A stretch of DNA of 64,000 bases from Nematopogon swammerdamellus. Lineage: Eukaryota; Arthropoda; Insecta; Lepidoptera; Adelidae. Each line of letters begins with the position of its first letter. Within the stretch, counting starts at the first letter, position 1. This document shows positions 59,601-64,000 of the stretch, in pieces. A program made the translations under genes and the position numbers. The DNA lies in NCBI GenBank assembly GCA_946902875.1, contig OX336359.1, forward strand, positions 4,588,001-4,652,000, in the 5' to 3' direction. The notes beneath the pieces were generated by a model. The model was given only the letters and a program-made list of their open reading frames with translations. It did no database searches and was not told the origin of the DNA.

Positions 59601-61120
59601 ATTTTTAAAGGTGCATTTAAAATTATTAAATATCCTAAAATTATAAAATATCCTAATAAAATTTTCAATTAATATAACACATTAAATTTTGTTTTCAAAC
59701 ATCACTTATCAATAGTTTACCATAGTTATTTTCCTTTTATTATATTTTAAATTCTCACACTCAAGTCTTTTGCTACTACCTACTTATGTATATCTCACAA
59801 AATACGACTCTCAAACATCCAAAGGTTGACTGGGATAAACCCCTGTAAGGGATAAGTCTGCCTTTGCTCCTCATGTAAATTACTTTCGTTTGTTTCTGTA
59901 AAATGTGTTTTGAAACAATAAAGCATTTCTATCTATCTATCTATCTATTCTCTATCTTTATCTCTACTCTCTACTTCTTAGAAAAGGGAATGTCGTCGGT
60001 ATAGATTTATGAATCTTTAAGGAAGACTCCAGAACCACTGAACAGATTTTGATGCGGTTTGCACCAATGTAAAGAGTAGTTCTTGAGGCTCAATATAGGC
60101 TATACCTATACAATCACGCTCAATGACCTTAGGACTGAGCAGTATCAAATAAAGTATAGTATGAACGGAATTTAGTGTTGAATGGTAATAATAGATGGCG
60201 TTAGCAGTTCTGTTGCGTTGGAGTATCAGTTTGGTAGAAGCGATCGCGAGCGAAGCCGCGGGAAAAGGATAGAATATAATTAAACTCGACTACGATAAAA
60301 CTATGAAACCAGTTTCGAAAAAATCACTTTCGCTTTCGTTTCGTTAAAATGACTTTCGTTACAACTCTTATAGATCATAGCCATATACATCAAAGACATT
60401 TTGACATTTCGTTGCGTAAATTGTTTTTATGGAAACTGGCACGGTTGGCTACATCACCTACTAACTCCGTGATGTCAGCCCATAACACCGGTTGAACTAG
60501 GTGCCATGTCAGTGCTTCCCTTCATTTCATGTCGGCTACACTGAACTGGAAGGAAAACGAAGTATTTACATAGCCGTTTCGATCGACGGCGCGACGTTTC
60601 GATCAGTGCTATGGTATCAACCCGGCCGGGATAAACCCTACCACCTAGTAAGGTAAGAAGGGAAGGGACCTACAGTTTAACGTGGACTCCGAACCACGGT
60701 CAGCCTCCAACGGTCGGGCGGTCACCCATCCAAGTACTGACCGCGCTCGGCGTTGCTTAACAACAGTCCACCGACCGCACCACTGAGCTGCCGAGGCTGA
60801 CGAATTTCCTTATCCCTTAGTCGACTTTTACGACATGCGACGGGGAGAGATGCAGTGGGGCTATTATTTCTAAGTACCGACCCCACACGGTACAACTTCA
60901 GTACCAACTAGAGGCGCTGCATCTTTCCTCTATATGCAAATATTTACTTGAGTGCGTTGAACGCAACCAAATGTCAAAAACATGTCGTGATCGAGCCACT
61001 GAACTGACCTTTCGTCGCAGTCCATGAGTCCGCGAAACCTTATCCAGTAGTTATCTATTTCGGCATTAGCCTCCAGGATGAAGTCGAACCGTTCACCGGC
61101 GTACGTCACCAGGGATGTTG
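46903..61120 (-). CDS. Laccase-like multicopper oxidase gene, 3' part (four exons)
   Basis: Exons 61120-61009, 59449-59347, 49127-48941 and 47645-46903 join in frame on the minus strand. Each has AG before and GT after, and phases agree at all three junctions (phase 2, 0, 1). About 379 residues are visible: cupredoxin domain 2 (VTYAGERFDFILEANAEIDN), the linker, and domain 3 with the copper ligands. Insect laccases oxidise phenols, catechols or ferrous iron while reducing oxygen to water, outside the cell. The signal peptide, domain 1 and its trinuclear ligands must lie beyond 64000. Introns are 1.56, 9.9 (49128-59346 measured as 10.2 kb) and 1.29 kb and are packed with transposons. The sequence suits a laccase-1/MCO1-like protein, but I cannot fix the orthologue. 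Confidence 0.9.
47797..48142 (+). mobile_element. SINE-B in a laccase intron
   Basis: A box TTGGTAGCTCGGTGGTG, a decayed 5S-like segment with a deletion (CACACCTGTGCTCC joined to CGCTCAACCG), the B box, body and tail with A7. It is antisense to the gene. Confidence 0.8.
48205..48930 (-). mobile_element. SINE-C, split by an A/B SINE
   Basis: The minus-strand head GGCCGAGTGGTTTGGGTATC (A box) with GGTCCGCGGTTGCAGTCC lies at 48930-48870. The element continues through ACACCTGCTGCTTCACCG to CTTGCCCCTTACTA at 48750. It is interrupted and resumes at 48415 (AGGTGGTAGGCTCAAATTG), ending CAGCCACCCATACCGA at 48205. The intact form is at 55672-55915. A head fragment lies within 15 bp of the laccase exon donor at 48940. 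Confidence 0.85.
48418..48747 (+). mobile_element. A/B chimeric SINE inside SINE-C
   Basis: Complete: GTGTGGGGCCGGTACTTTAA to GTGTCAGTTACCAT and A21. The long pure A tail suggests it is younger than its host element. GTA flanks both sides. Confidence 0.9.
48941..49127 (-). CDS. Laccase internal exon (187 bp)
   Basis: The acceptor TTTCGGCAG precedes QINALNKGTEENETVSIAEL. The exon continues through VADYQFYVSYDFYPKNNSHF and HKSPYYGYYQ and ends with the first base of a Val codon. The donor is GTTGGT, weaker than consensus. Phase 0 in, phase 1 out. Confidence 0.92.
49128..49344. other. Laccase intron, unassigned segment
   Basis: One open reading holds EPDPTMFVVDRPHLHHHILG. I do not recognise it. 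No splice logic supports an exon. Confidence 0.4.
49508..50945. repeat. Inverted tandem arrays of a GGCGAGGCCGAAGGCCGAGC unit
   Basis: Unit: AAGTAACTAAGGGCGAGGCC, GAAGGCCGAGCTGCGTTCAG, then a GATAAACCTTCT block. Forward units lie near 49520, 49588, 49655 and 49723. Reverse units lie near 50436, 50504, 50570, 50638, 50704, 50775, 50843 and 50908. Each unit carries the small palindrome GGCCGAAGGCC. The array edge (GAAGAAAGTAAGTAA) is ordinary family D sequence, so the arrays probably grew inside that family. Confidence 0.88.
49841..50381 (-). mobile_element. RLE-LINE copy 3 between the arrays
   Basis: The minus-strand frame 50293-49895 reads KGSYLMWDATFVLTLAPSHV, EFVAFAVETLGPWSSEAKRG and YFIQRVSLAIQRGNAASALR, ending FDSYFNV with one codon and a stop. 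The 9-bp ACTCAATCT lies at 49832-49840 and again at 50382-50390, a good target-site duplication. It is 5'-truncated to about 540 bp. Confidence 0.85.
51563..51630 (-). mobile_element. SINE-A tail fragment inside the MITE
   Basis: TGCATACATACATATCACAC, GCTGAATCCCGACTATCGGG and TAAGCAGAGTAATCGGTGA are the last 65 bp of SINE-A. They interrupt MITE text that is continuous at 59045 (CTATTGATCAGTATCCC on the other strand). Confidence 0.8.
51801..52270. mobile_element. MITE with TACAGGGTGTTTCAGGATAGG termini
   Basis: Left TACAGGTTGTTTCAGGATAG and right CTATCCTGAAACACCCTGTA are inverted for about 40 bp. TATA lies at both ends. The 470-bp interior has no transposase. It abuts the previous MITE exactly at their shared TATA. 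Confidence 0.85.
52280..52610 (-). pseudogene. RTE-clade LINE RT C-terminus
   Basis: The minus strand reads YAIRRRTKVVDIGHRMAKLK, WQWAGHVSRRDDDRWSNRVL, WRPWTGKRSVGGPPARWEDD and EAYVQQWTLGRRLRAS. The frame is open over about 110 codons. It is better preserved than the copy at 14340, but still only the C-terminus. Confidence 0.85.
52611..52911. other. Laccase intron, unassigned
   Basis: No family match. A CGCCGGGGCGCCACGGGAGC patch lies near 52750. Confidence 0.35.
52912..53264 (+). repeat. Family E repeat, near complete
   Basis: GCGAGTTTTACTCGCGCACG to GGATACGGAAACCTAAAAA. Same subfamily as 28148-28530 in the opposite orientation, with only scattered differences. Confidence 0.85.
53287..53425 (-). 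mobile_element. LINE 3' tail (GGGATAAGTGCGCCTTTGC type)
   Basis: On the minus strand it ends GAGCAATAAAGAATTTTC. The preceding GATAAGTGCGCCTTTGCAC matches the tail at 59830-59935. Three copies of an ATGTGTAAA-type 20-bp word follow at 53428-53490. Confidence 0.6.
53510..53815 (+). repeat. Repeat F copy 1
   Basis: GATACGGAACCCTCCGAGAT, GTGGCCTACGTGTCTAGTAC and CCGTAGCCACGGCCTGCACC match 58640-58830. At protein level both keep GVVVAYVSSTT and RSHGLHPPA. This could be the end of a LINE ORF, but I cannot name it. Confidence 0.6.
53816..54439. other. Laccase intron, unassigned
   Basis: No supported ORF. GAGTTAGTCCGGTAGAGCAC near 54054 is weakly tRNA-like. Confidence 0.35.
54440..54920. repeat. 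Second foldback array of the 67-bp unit
   Basis: Forward units at about 54440, 54505, 54565 and 54630 (GGCGAGGCCGAAGGCCGAGC). A turn, CCTTCGGGTCCCGCTCTTAA, is followed by reverse units to 54920 (CAGCTCGGCGTTCAGCC, GCTTCGCCTTCGGCTTCGCC, CAGCTCGACCTTAGGCCTCG). The order forward, turn, ATAATATTGTTTACGCG, reverse is the same as at 49508-50945, but without the LINE. Confidence 0.85.
54925..55262 (+). repeat. Family E repeat
   Basis: CGCCATCTATCGATGACCGT to GTAGGAGGTAGGAAAACCTA, with the full GACAGACAGAC run. It lacks the GGCCAAGTGCGAG start. It fuses directly to the array at 54920. Confidence 0.75.
55263..55671. other. Laccase intron, AT-rich, unassigned
   Basis: Nothing supportable. Confidence 0.4.
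55672..55915 (-). mobile_element. SINE-C, uninterrupted body
   Basis: The minus strand has CTGTATTTCGCTTCCCTTGC, CCTCACTAGATGGTAGGCTC, GATGGCCCCATAGCAGCGTC and the end GAGCATGTGCTTTGGCC. It provides the empty-site sequence for the split copy at 48205-48930. Confidence 0.8.
55940..56075 (-). repeat. Family D 5' half
   Basis: The minus-strand start GCTTATGCCTGCGGCTTCGC and AAGAAGAAAGCAAGTAAG are followed by GGTTTGTATGAGAGCCACAT, truncated after about 135 bp. Confidence 0.75.
56076..57000. other. Laccase intron, unassigned
   Basis: No family match. The open frame at 56203-56475 has no recognisable motif. Confidence 0.4.
57001..57125 (-). mobile_element. SINE-B tail
   Basis: T8, ATGGAAACTGACACG and GGGTGAACTAGGTGCCATGT to CGTGCCGGCTACAC. 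5'-truncated. Confidence 0.85.
57235..57550. repeat. Degenerate minisatellite of GACAGCTACTGATTGCTATTTT
   Basis: About ten imperfect units of roughly 25-30 bp (variants of AACAGCTACTGG and TGCTATTTTGACAGC) with unrelated spacers. Old and diverged. Confidence 0.75.
57551..57884. other. Laccase intron, unassigned
   Basis: AAGTTCGAATTCTAGCTGCG near 57779 resembles a B box, but no full SINE is evident. TCGTTCGTTCGTT lies at 57857. Confidence 0.35.
57885..58345 (-). mobile_element. SINE-A, full length, split by a LINE end
   Basis: The minus-strand head is at 58345-58253 (GTGTGGGGCCGGTACCTAAA, GCATGTTATAAGAGGCGAC). After the insertion come CTAAAGGGCGATAGGATAGC, the hairpin arms (GGTGTTGTGCTGCAA and CTCGCAGCACAACAAC) and the (TATG) tail at 57887. 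Confidence 0.85.
58112..58252 (+). mobile_element. Jockey-like LINE 3' terminus inside SINE-A
   Basis: AACAGTCCACAAATCTGCCG, GGCATGGCACCTAACTGAGC, CAGCCACCAATGTTGGTTTA, CAT and A10. Same subfamily as 42613-43469. Confidence 0.85.
58346..58569. other. GC-rich segment, unassigned
   Basis: ACTAATAATAATTATTAGT (58347-58365) is a perfect palindrome. The remainder is GC-rich and may belong to repeat F. Confidence 0.4.
58570..58860 (+). repeat. Repeat F copy 2
   Basis: GATACGGAGCTCTCCGAGAT, GTGGCCTACGTGTCTAGTAC, CCGTAGCCACGGCCTGCACC, then an AT-rich end with TTTTATTAATTTTGTG. It shares inserts and order with 53510-53815. Confidence 0.6.
58880..59276. mobile_element. ACAGGGTGTCCC MITE, uninterrupted
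   Basis: GTGTCCCAAAACTCAACGTC to GGGAAAAATAAGAAAAAAA, and the reverse complement at the right (CTTATTTTTCCCTGGGTATT to TTTTGGGACACCCTGTATA). The inverted repeats are about 80-90 bp with few mismatches. TA-rich flanks. Confidence 0.9.
59347..59449 (-). CDS. Laccase internal exon (103 bp)
   Basis: Acceptor TGGTTTCAG, then the last base of an Arg codon and FTKAKQVGVLHYEGALEQEP, ending TWEQSHNEGL before donor GTATGT. Phase 2 in, phase 0 out, joining directly to QINALNKG across a 10.2-kb intron. Confidence 0.92.
59450..59829. other. Laccase intron, AT-rich, unassigned
   Basis: A (TTTA)n run lies at 59472-59492. AATTATAAAATATCCTAA-type words recur at 59545-59670. No gene. Confidence 0.4.
59830..59935 (+). 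mobile_element. LINE 3' tail ending AATAAAG
   Basis: AAGGGATAAGTCTGCCTTTG and TTTTGAAACAATAAAGCATT are the reverse complement counterpart of 53287-53425. Its GATAAGTCTGCCTTTGC core resembles the tail of the SINE at 10432. Confidence 0.6.
59935..60270 (-). repeat. Family D repeat with (TCTATC)n tail
   Basis: The minus-strand start TTTCCCGCGGCTTCGCTCGC is at 60268. It passes through AACACTAAATTCCGTTCATA and GCATCAAAATCTGTTCAGTG and ends in (GATAGA)n at 59930-59965. Confidence 0.8.
60427..60803 (-). mobile_element. SINE-B, full length, clearest tRNA/5S head
   Basis: The minus strand starts GTCAGCCTCGGCAGCTCAGT (A box). TGTTGTTAAGCAACGCCGAG and CGCGGTCAGTACTTGGATGG with GTGACCGC follow; these match the internal promoter region of eukaryotic 5S rRNA. 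GACCGTGGTTCGGAGTCCAC is the B-box side. Body and tail (GATGTAGCCAACCGTGCCAG) follow. Oligo-A is nearly lost. Confidence 0.88.
60811..60894 (-). mobile_element. SINE-A head fragment
   Basis: GTGTGGGGTCGGTACTTAGA to GTCGACTAAGGGATAAGGAA on the minus strand. It is cut off directly beside the SINE-B head, so the SINE-B probably inserted into, or replaced, the rest of it. Confidence 0.75.
61009..61120 (-). CDS. Laccase internal exon (112 bp)
   Basis: Acceptor TCTCTCGTTCCAG, then (A)TSLVTYAGERFDFILEA and NYWIRFRGLMDCDE, ending AAAG before donor GTCAGT. The YAGERFDF and RFRGLMDCDER blocks are typical of insect laccase domain 2. Phase 1 in, phase 2 out. No upstream exon is visible between 61121 and 64000. 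Confidence 0.92.
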
Positions 61121-61205
61121 CTGGAACGAGAGAGAATAATCATCATATTACATTGCTTCATATTGGCTGATTACATAAAAAAAATACAAGAAATGTGTTT
61201 TTTTT

Positions 61206-61532
61206 TATTTTTTTTTATTGATACTGACACGGTTGGCTACATCACCTACAACATCCGTTATGTCAGCCCATAACACCGGGTTGAACTTGGTGCCACGTCA
61301 GTGCTTCCCTTCGGTCGTGCCGGCTACACTGAACTGGACGGAAAACACAAACTATTTACATAGCCGTTTCGACCGACCTTTCATTCAGTGCGGTGGTACC
61401 AACCCGGGCGGGTTAAACCCTACCACCTAGTTATATAAGAAGGGAGTCACATCCCTTAGTCGCCTTTTACGACATGCACGGGGAGAGATGCAGTGGGGCT
61501 ATTATTTTAAAGTACCGGCCCCACACGGTACA
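61206..61532 (-). mobile_element. A/B chimeric SINE
   Basis: The minus-strand head GTGTGGGGCCGGTACTTTAA, the junction GGGATGTGACTCCCTTCTTA, and the body and tail TGTCAGTATCAAT plus A-rich. It sits just upstream of the 61120-61009 laccase exon, in the intron. Confidence 0.88.
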
Positions 61533-61783
61533 ATGTGTTTTGTTGTTGGTTTTTCAATTTATTTTTTTGTTCTTTTTACTCTATTTTACGAACGGTAATA
61601 CATACAAGTGTCAAACTTGGTGTGTGTAAAACAAGAAATAATTAAAATCGACCAATTACGCGGTGGTACGGAAATTTGGTGGGAAGACCAACCACCAGGT
61701 GGGACGACTACACTAATAGCAAAAAATTACAAAAAAAAGTGAAATAAAAAACTATTTATAAAAAATATAAAAACCAACTTCAA
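61533..61783. other. Short RTE-like scrap, otherwise unassigned
   Basis: GGTGGGAAGACCAACCACCA and GGTGGGACGACTACAC near 61679 resemble the GRPPARWGDD-coding part of the RTE RT. Too short to be sure. Confidence 0.35.
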
Positions 61784-61926
61784 AAATGTATGAAATAAAA
61801 GAAAATCGAACCCTAGAGTTGAAGGCGTTGCTAAAGCAAGCAAAAATGATAGATGAAAGAAAACATGAATGGATTTTGCACCGCCTTCAACTCTAGGGTT
61901 ATATTTTTTTTTTATTTCATACATTT
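61784..61926. repeat. Long hairpin, about 44-bp arms
   Basis: AAATGTATGAAATAAAAGAA through AACCCTAGAGTTGAAGGCG (61784-61827) pairs with CGCCTTCAACTCTAGGGTT through TTATTTCATACATTT (61882-61926). A few mismatches fall in the A/T run. The loop is 54 bp. It could be a solo foldback MITE. Confidence 0.88.
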
Positions 61927-61986
61927 TCATTGGAATTGTTCGTCCGTTTAAATTGAGAATCGATGTTTTGTTCACGCATTTGTTGT

Positions 61987-62180
61987 CAGCCTCGGTAACT
62001 CAGTGGTGCGGTCGGTCGACTGTTGTTAAGCACACCTGGGCGCGGTCAGTACTTGGATGTCTGACCAAGTGTCGTGGGAAAGCATTGGTTTCGCACCGCG
62101 GAATACCACGAGGACTGGAGGAAAATTGGAGAGGCGTATGTCCAGCAGTGGACGCTTACACGTTGACTGACTGACTGACG
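61987..62180 (+). mobile_element. SINE-B head fused to an RTE RT 3' end
   Basis: CAGCCTCGGTAACTCAGTGG and CGCGGTCAGTACTTGGATG (61987-62057) run directly into GGGAAAGCATTGGTTTCGCA, GAGGCGTATGTCCAGCAGTG and a (TGAC)n tail (62070-62180). The latter is the RTE C-terminus, as at 14340. It could be template switching or an insertion with deletion. Confidence 0.65.
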
Positions 62181-62386
62181 GAAACTTCGGTGCGCGATTC
62201 CTACTCGCACTGGGCCGGTTTTTACCGGTTTCATTTCTCTCTACACACCCCTATATTATAACGCTCTGGGCGGTCTCCATCTCTGGGCAGGGAAGTGGAA
62301 GTTTCGAAACTCCCGTCAGTTCAGCAGTCACTACTTTACTCTACGGACATCGGGGCTTTTTCAACTCTAGAACGTTCGCTTTGCTC
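62181..62386. other. Family E scrap, otherwise unassigned
   Basis: GGAAACTTCGGTGCGCGATT and CTCGCACTGGGCCGGTTTTT at 62180-62224 are a family E end on the minus strand. Confidence 0.5.
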
Positions 62387-62703
62387 TAGCACGATAAAAA
62401 AGGTATGGACGCCGAACTGTCAAATGCTTGTAGGAGAACTAGCGTCGCCAAGTTGCGGGGAGCGGAGTGTACTTACCGATGATAAGATATTCCACTATTG
62501 TGCACACTAAACTTGGCTGTAGTGTTTTTACACGTAAACACAGAGCATGCGGGCATTTTAAACAGGTTTTTGTGAACGCAGCCGATGACAGACTGACGGG
62601 CCAGCGCGCAACCGTCCAATGAAACAAGTATGCTTTTACTTATATCGTGTTAGGCTGGCGAGGATAGGGTTCGGGGTCCATACCTTTTTTATCGTTCTAG
62701 GTT
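62387..62703. mobile_element. Inverted-repeat element (ACGATAAAAAAGGTATGGAC)
   Basis: CTAGCACGATAAAAAAGGTA, TGGACGCCGAAC at 62387-62418 is inverted at 62669-62701 (GTTCGGGGTCCATACCTTTT, TTATCGTTCTAG), with two mismatches in 32 bp. The 250-bp interior is non-coding. MITE-like, superfamily unknown. Confidence 0.75.
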
Positions 62704-62934
62704 TTGCTATTTAGATTCCTGCAGCGAAGTAAAGGGCTCAACGTCAAATCGTTTGTGCGAAGTAATAATAGGGACTCAATTAGATTTCTCGAGTTGCTGG
62801 CCCCTTGTTTGCTGAGATTTTCGCGAAATTCCAAAGCGGCCCTTCTACTTTCGAGTTTCCGAAGTGGATTTGGGCGAAAGCGCTTTTGTTTTGTCGTTGA
62901 TAAGTCTGGTTGAGTCTGATAATTTTATAGTGAG
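62704..62934. other. No recognised gene
   Basis: Unassigned. Confidence 0.35.
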
Positions 62935-63145
62935 AATGAAAAATTTCCAGTGAAGTTTCTTGTCGGTTCTTCTTCGCTGTCATAATCGAACTGGCGGAAT
63001 ATTACAATGTTAATATGACAAATCTGAGCGCAGTGCAGTGCCAAAAGATGATAAATAAACAACATACGATAAACGATAAACTATAAACGATAAACTATAA
63101 ACAACAAACGATAAACGATAAACACTGAGCAATAAACAATGTTCA
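62935..63145 (+). mobile_element. CR1-like LINE 3' tail with (ACGATAA) repeats
   Basis: CTTCGCTGTCATAATCGAAC and TGGCGGAATATTACAATG match the UTR of the 17873 LINE family. It ends in about 90 bp of ACGATAAACTATAA-type repeats and CAATAAACAATG, an expanded tail. Confidence 0.7.
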
Positions 63146-63216
63146 AGCCGGTGGTTTTCATTCGAATTATACGTTCCTTTAATTGAGAAGTCATGTTTTA
63201 TTCACGCATTTGTTGT

Positions 63217-63600
63217 CAGCATCGGTAGCTCAGTGGTGCGGTAGGTCGACTGTTGCTAAGCACACCTGGACGCGGACGGTACTCGGACGGGTGACCGCTC
63301 AACCGTTGGAGGCTGACAGTGGTTCGGATTCCACGTTAAACTGTAGATCCCTTCTCTTCTTACCTTACTAGGTGATAGGATTTAACCCGCCCGGGTTGAT
63401 ACCACCGCACTGAATGAAACGTCGTCGGTTGAAACTGCTATGCAAATAGCTCGTGGTTTTGTCCAGTTCAGTGTAGCCGGCACGACCTAAGGGAAGCACT
63501 GACATGGCACATAGTTCACCAACGTGTTATGGGCTGACATCACGGATGTTGTACCTAGGTGATGTAGCCAACCGTGTCAGTTTCCATAAAAAAAAAAAAC
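63217..63600 (+). mobile_element. SINE-B, full length
   Basis: CAGCATCGGTAGCTCAGTGG, 5S-like GCTAAGCACACCTGGACGCG and CTCGGACGGGTGACCGCTC, B box GTGGTTCGGATTCCACG, body, and tail GATGTAGCCAACCGTGTCAG with A12. GTACCTAGGTGATG shows a 5-bp insertion in the tail. Confidence 0.88.
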
Positions 63601-63644
63601 ATAATCTTTGTGTGGCGTGTTTTAATAAATTAGAAGACGACCTT

Positions 63645-63800
63645 ATAGCTGGCATGGCACCTCTCTGAGCGTGGTTTCGCGAGGAGTGGTTTGTCCTCTT
63701 CATAGCCGACATGACATCTCTCTGAGTGGTGCTATGTCTGATCTTCCAGTGAACTTTTAAGCACAGCCGCCCGTGCCAACTGTCTATGAAAAAAATCCTG
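63645..63800 (+). mobile_element. Jockey-like LINE 3' terminus
   Basis: AGCTGGCATGGCACCTCTCT, GCGTGGTTTCGCGAGGAG, then a second CATGACATCTCTCTGAG block, CAGCCGCCCGTGCCAACTGT, CTATG and A7. A separate subfamily with a duplicated internal motif. The sequence to 64000 is unassigned. Confidence 0.7.
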
Positions 63801-64000
63801 TAATTGTAAGTACCGTGCCGAGGGGCGCAAATTGAATTTGAGGAATTACCTGATTCCTAAACTCTACAAAAAACATAATGAACTCGTCTTCACTCGCACT
63901 AAGCCGACGGGAATAAAGAAAGCATCATTAATTTGAACGAAAATATACGCAATAATTTTCTGCGCTACATTTTTCATCTTTCTCATTTTCAGTAAAAAAA

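Overview
This window looks like repeat-dominated nuclear DNA of an insect, most likely a moth or butterfly. The evidence is an intron-containing insect-type laccase gene and an extremely dense set of interspersed repeats: tRNA-derived SINEs, Jockey-, CR1-, RTE- and RLE-type LINEs, piggyBac, hAT and TA-flanked MITEs. Several of these, such as the GCCCGCGGCTTCGCTCGCG and GGCCAAGTGCGAGTCGG repeats, are of a kind I associate with Lepidoptera. I see no bacterial operons, CRISPR arrays, true tRNA genes or rRNA genes. Most long ORFs here are shadows of repeats.

Host gene. The only convincing host gene is a laccase-like multicopper oxidase on the minus strand. Four 3' exons are visible (61120-61009, 59449-59347, 49127-48941, 47645-46903). 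Their splice phases match at every junction, and the last exon carries the C-terminal copper-binding motifs and a hydrophobic tail. Earlier exons must lie beyond position 64000. Its 10.2 kb intron (49128-59346) is filled with nested transposons.

Repeat families, named here for convenience. SINE-A: about 320 bp, a GTGTGGGGCCGGTACTT head, an internal hairpin and a (TATG)n tail. SINE-B: about 380 bp, whose head joins tRNA-like A and B boxes to a 5S rRNA-like segment. SINE-C: about 410 bp, with a tRNA-like head. A recurrent A/B chimera has the SINE-A head on the SINE-B body. Family D starts GCCCGCGGCTTCGCTCGCG and in some copies ends in (TCTATC)n. Family E starts GGCCAAGTGCGAGTCGG. SINE-B and SINE-C share a central body, and their 3' ends resemble those of Jockey-like LINEs in the same window.

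Layout. 0-10 kb: CR1-like LINE tail inside family E, SINEs, a hAT MITE and family D. 10-12 kb: a 66-bp minisatellite. 12-17 kb: complete SINE-A and SINE-C, a long-TIR MITE and an RTE relic. 17.9-19.3 kb: CR1/Jockey-like LINE with a frameshifted RT. 22-22.8 kb: (TCTATC)n and a perfect 94-bp tandem array. 23.3-25.4 kb: a hAT element carrying a LINE. 25.7-27.7 kb: a 640-codon RLE-type reverse transcriptase ORF, with a nearly identical fragment at 29.6 kb. 31.1-33.4 kb: a piggyBac copy inside a MITE at TTAA. 38-46 kb: SINEs, family E and MITEs. 46.9-61.1 kb: the laccase gene, whose large intron holds a four-layer transposon nest and foldback arrays of a 67-bp unit. 61-64 kb: more SINEs, long hairpins and LINE tails.

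The strongest candidates for something little described are the tRNA/5S chimeric SINE with its modular relatives, the foldback element with inverted 67-bp arrays, and the reconstructable nested insertions. All readings are by eye. Element boundaries are generally good to about 5-15 bp, except where a target-site duplication fixes them.
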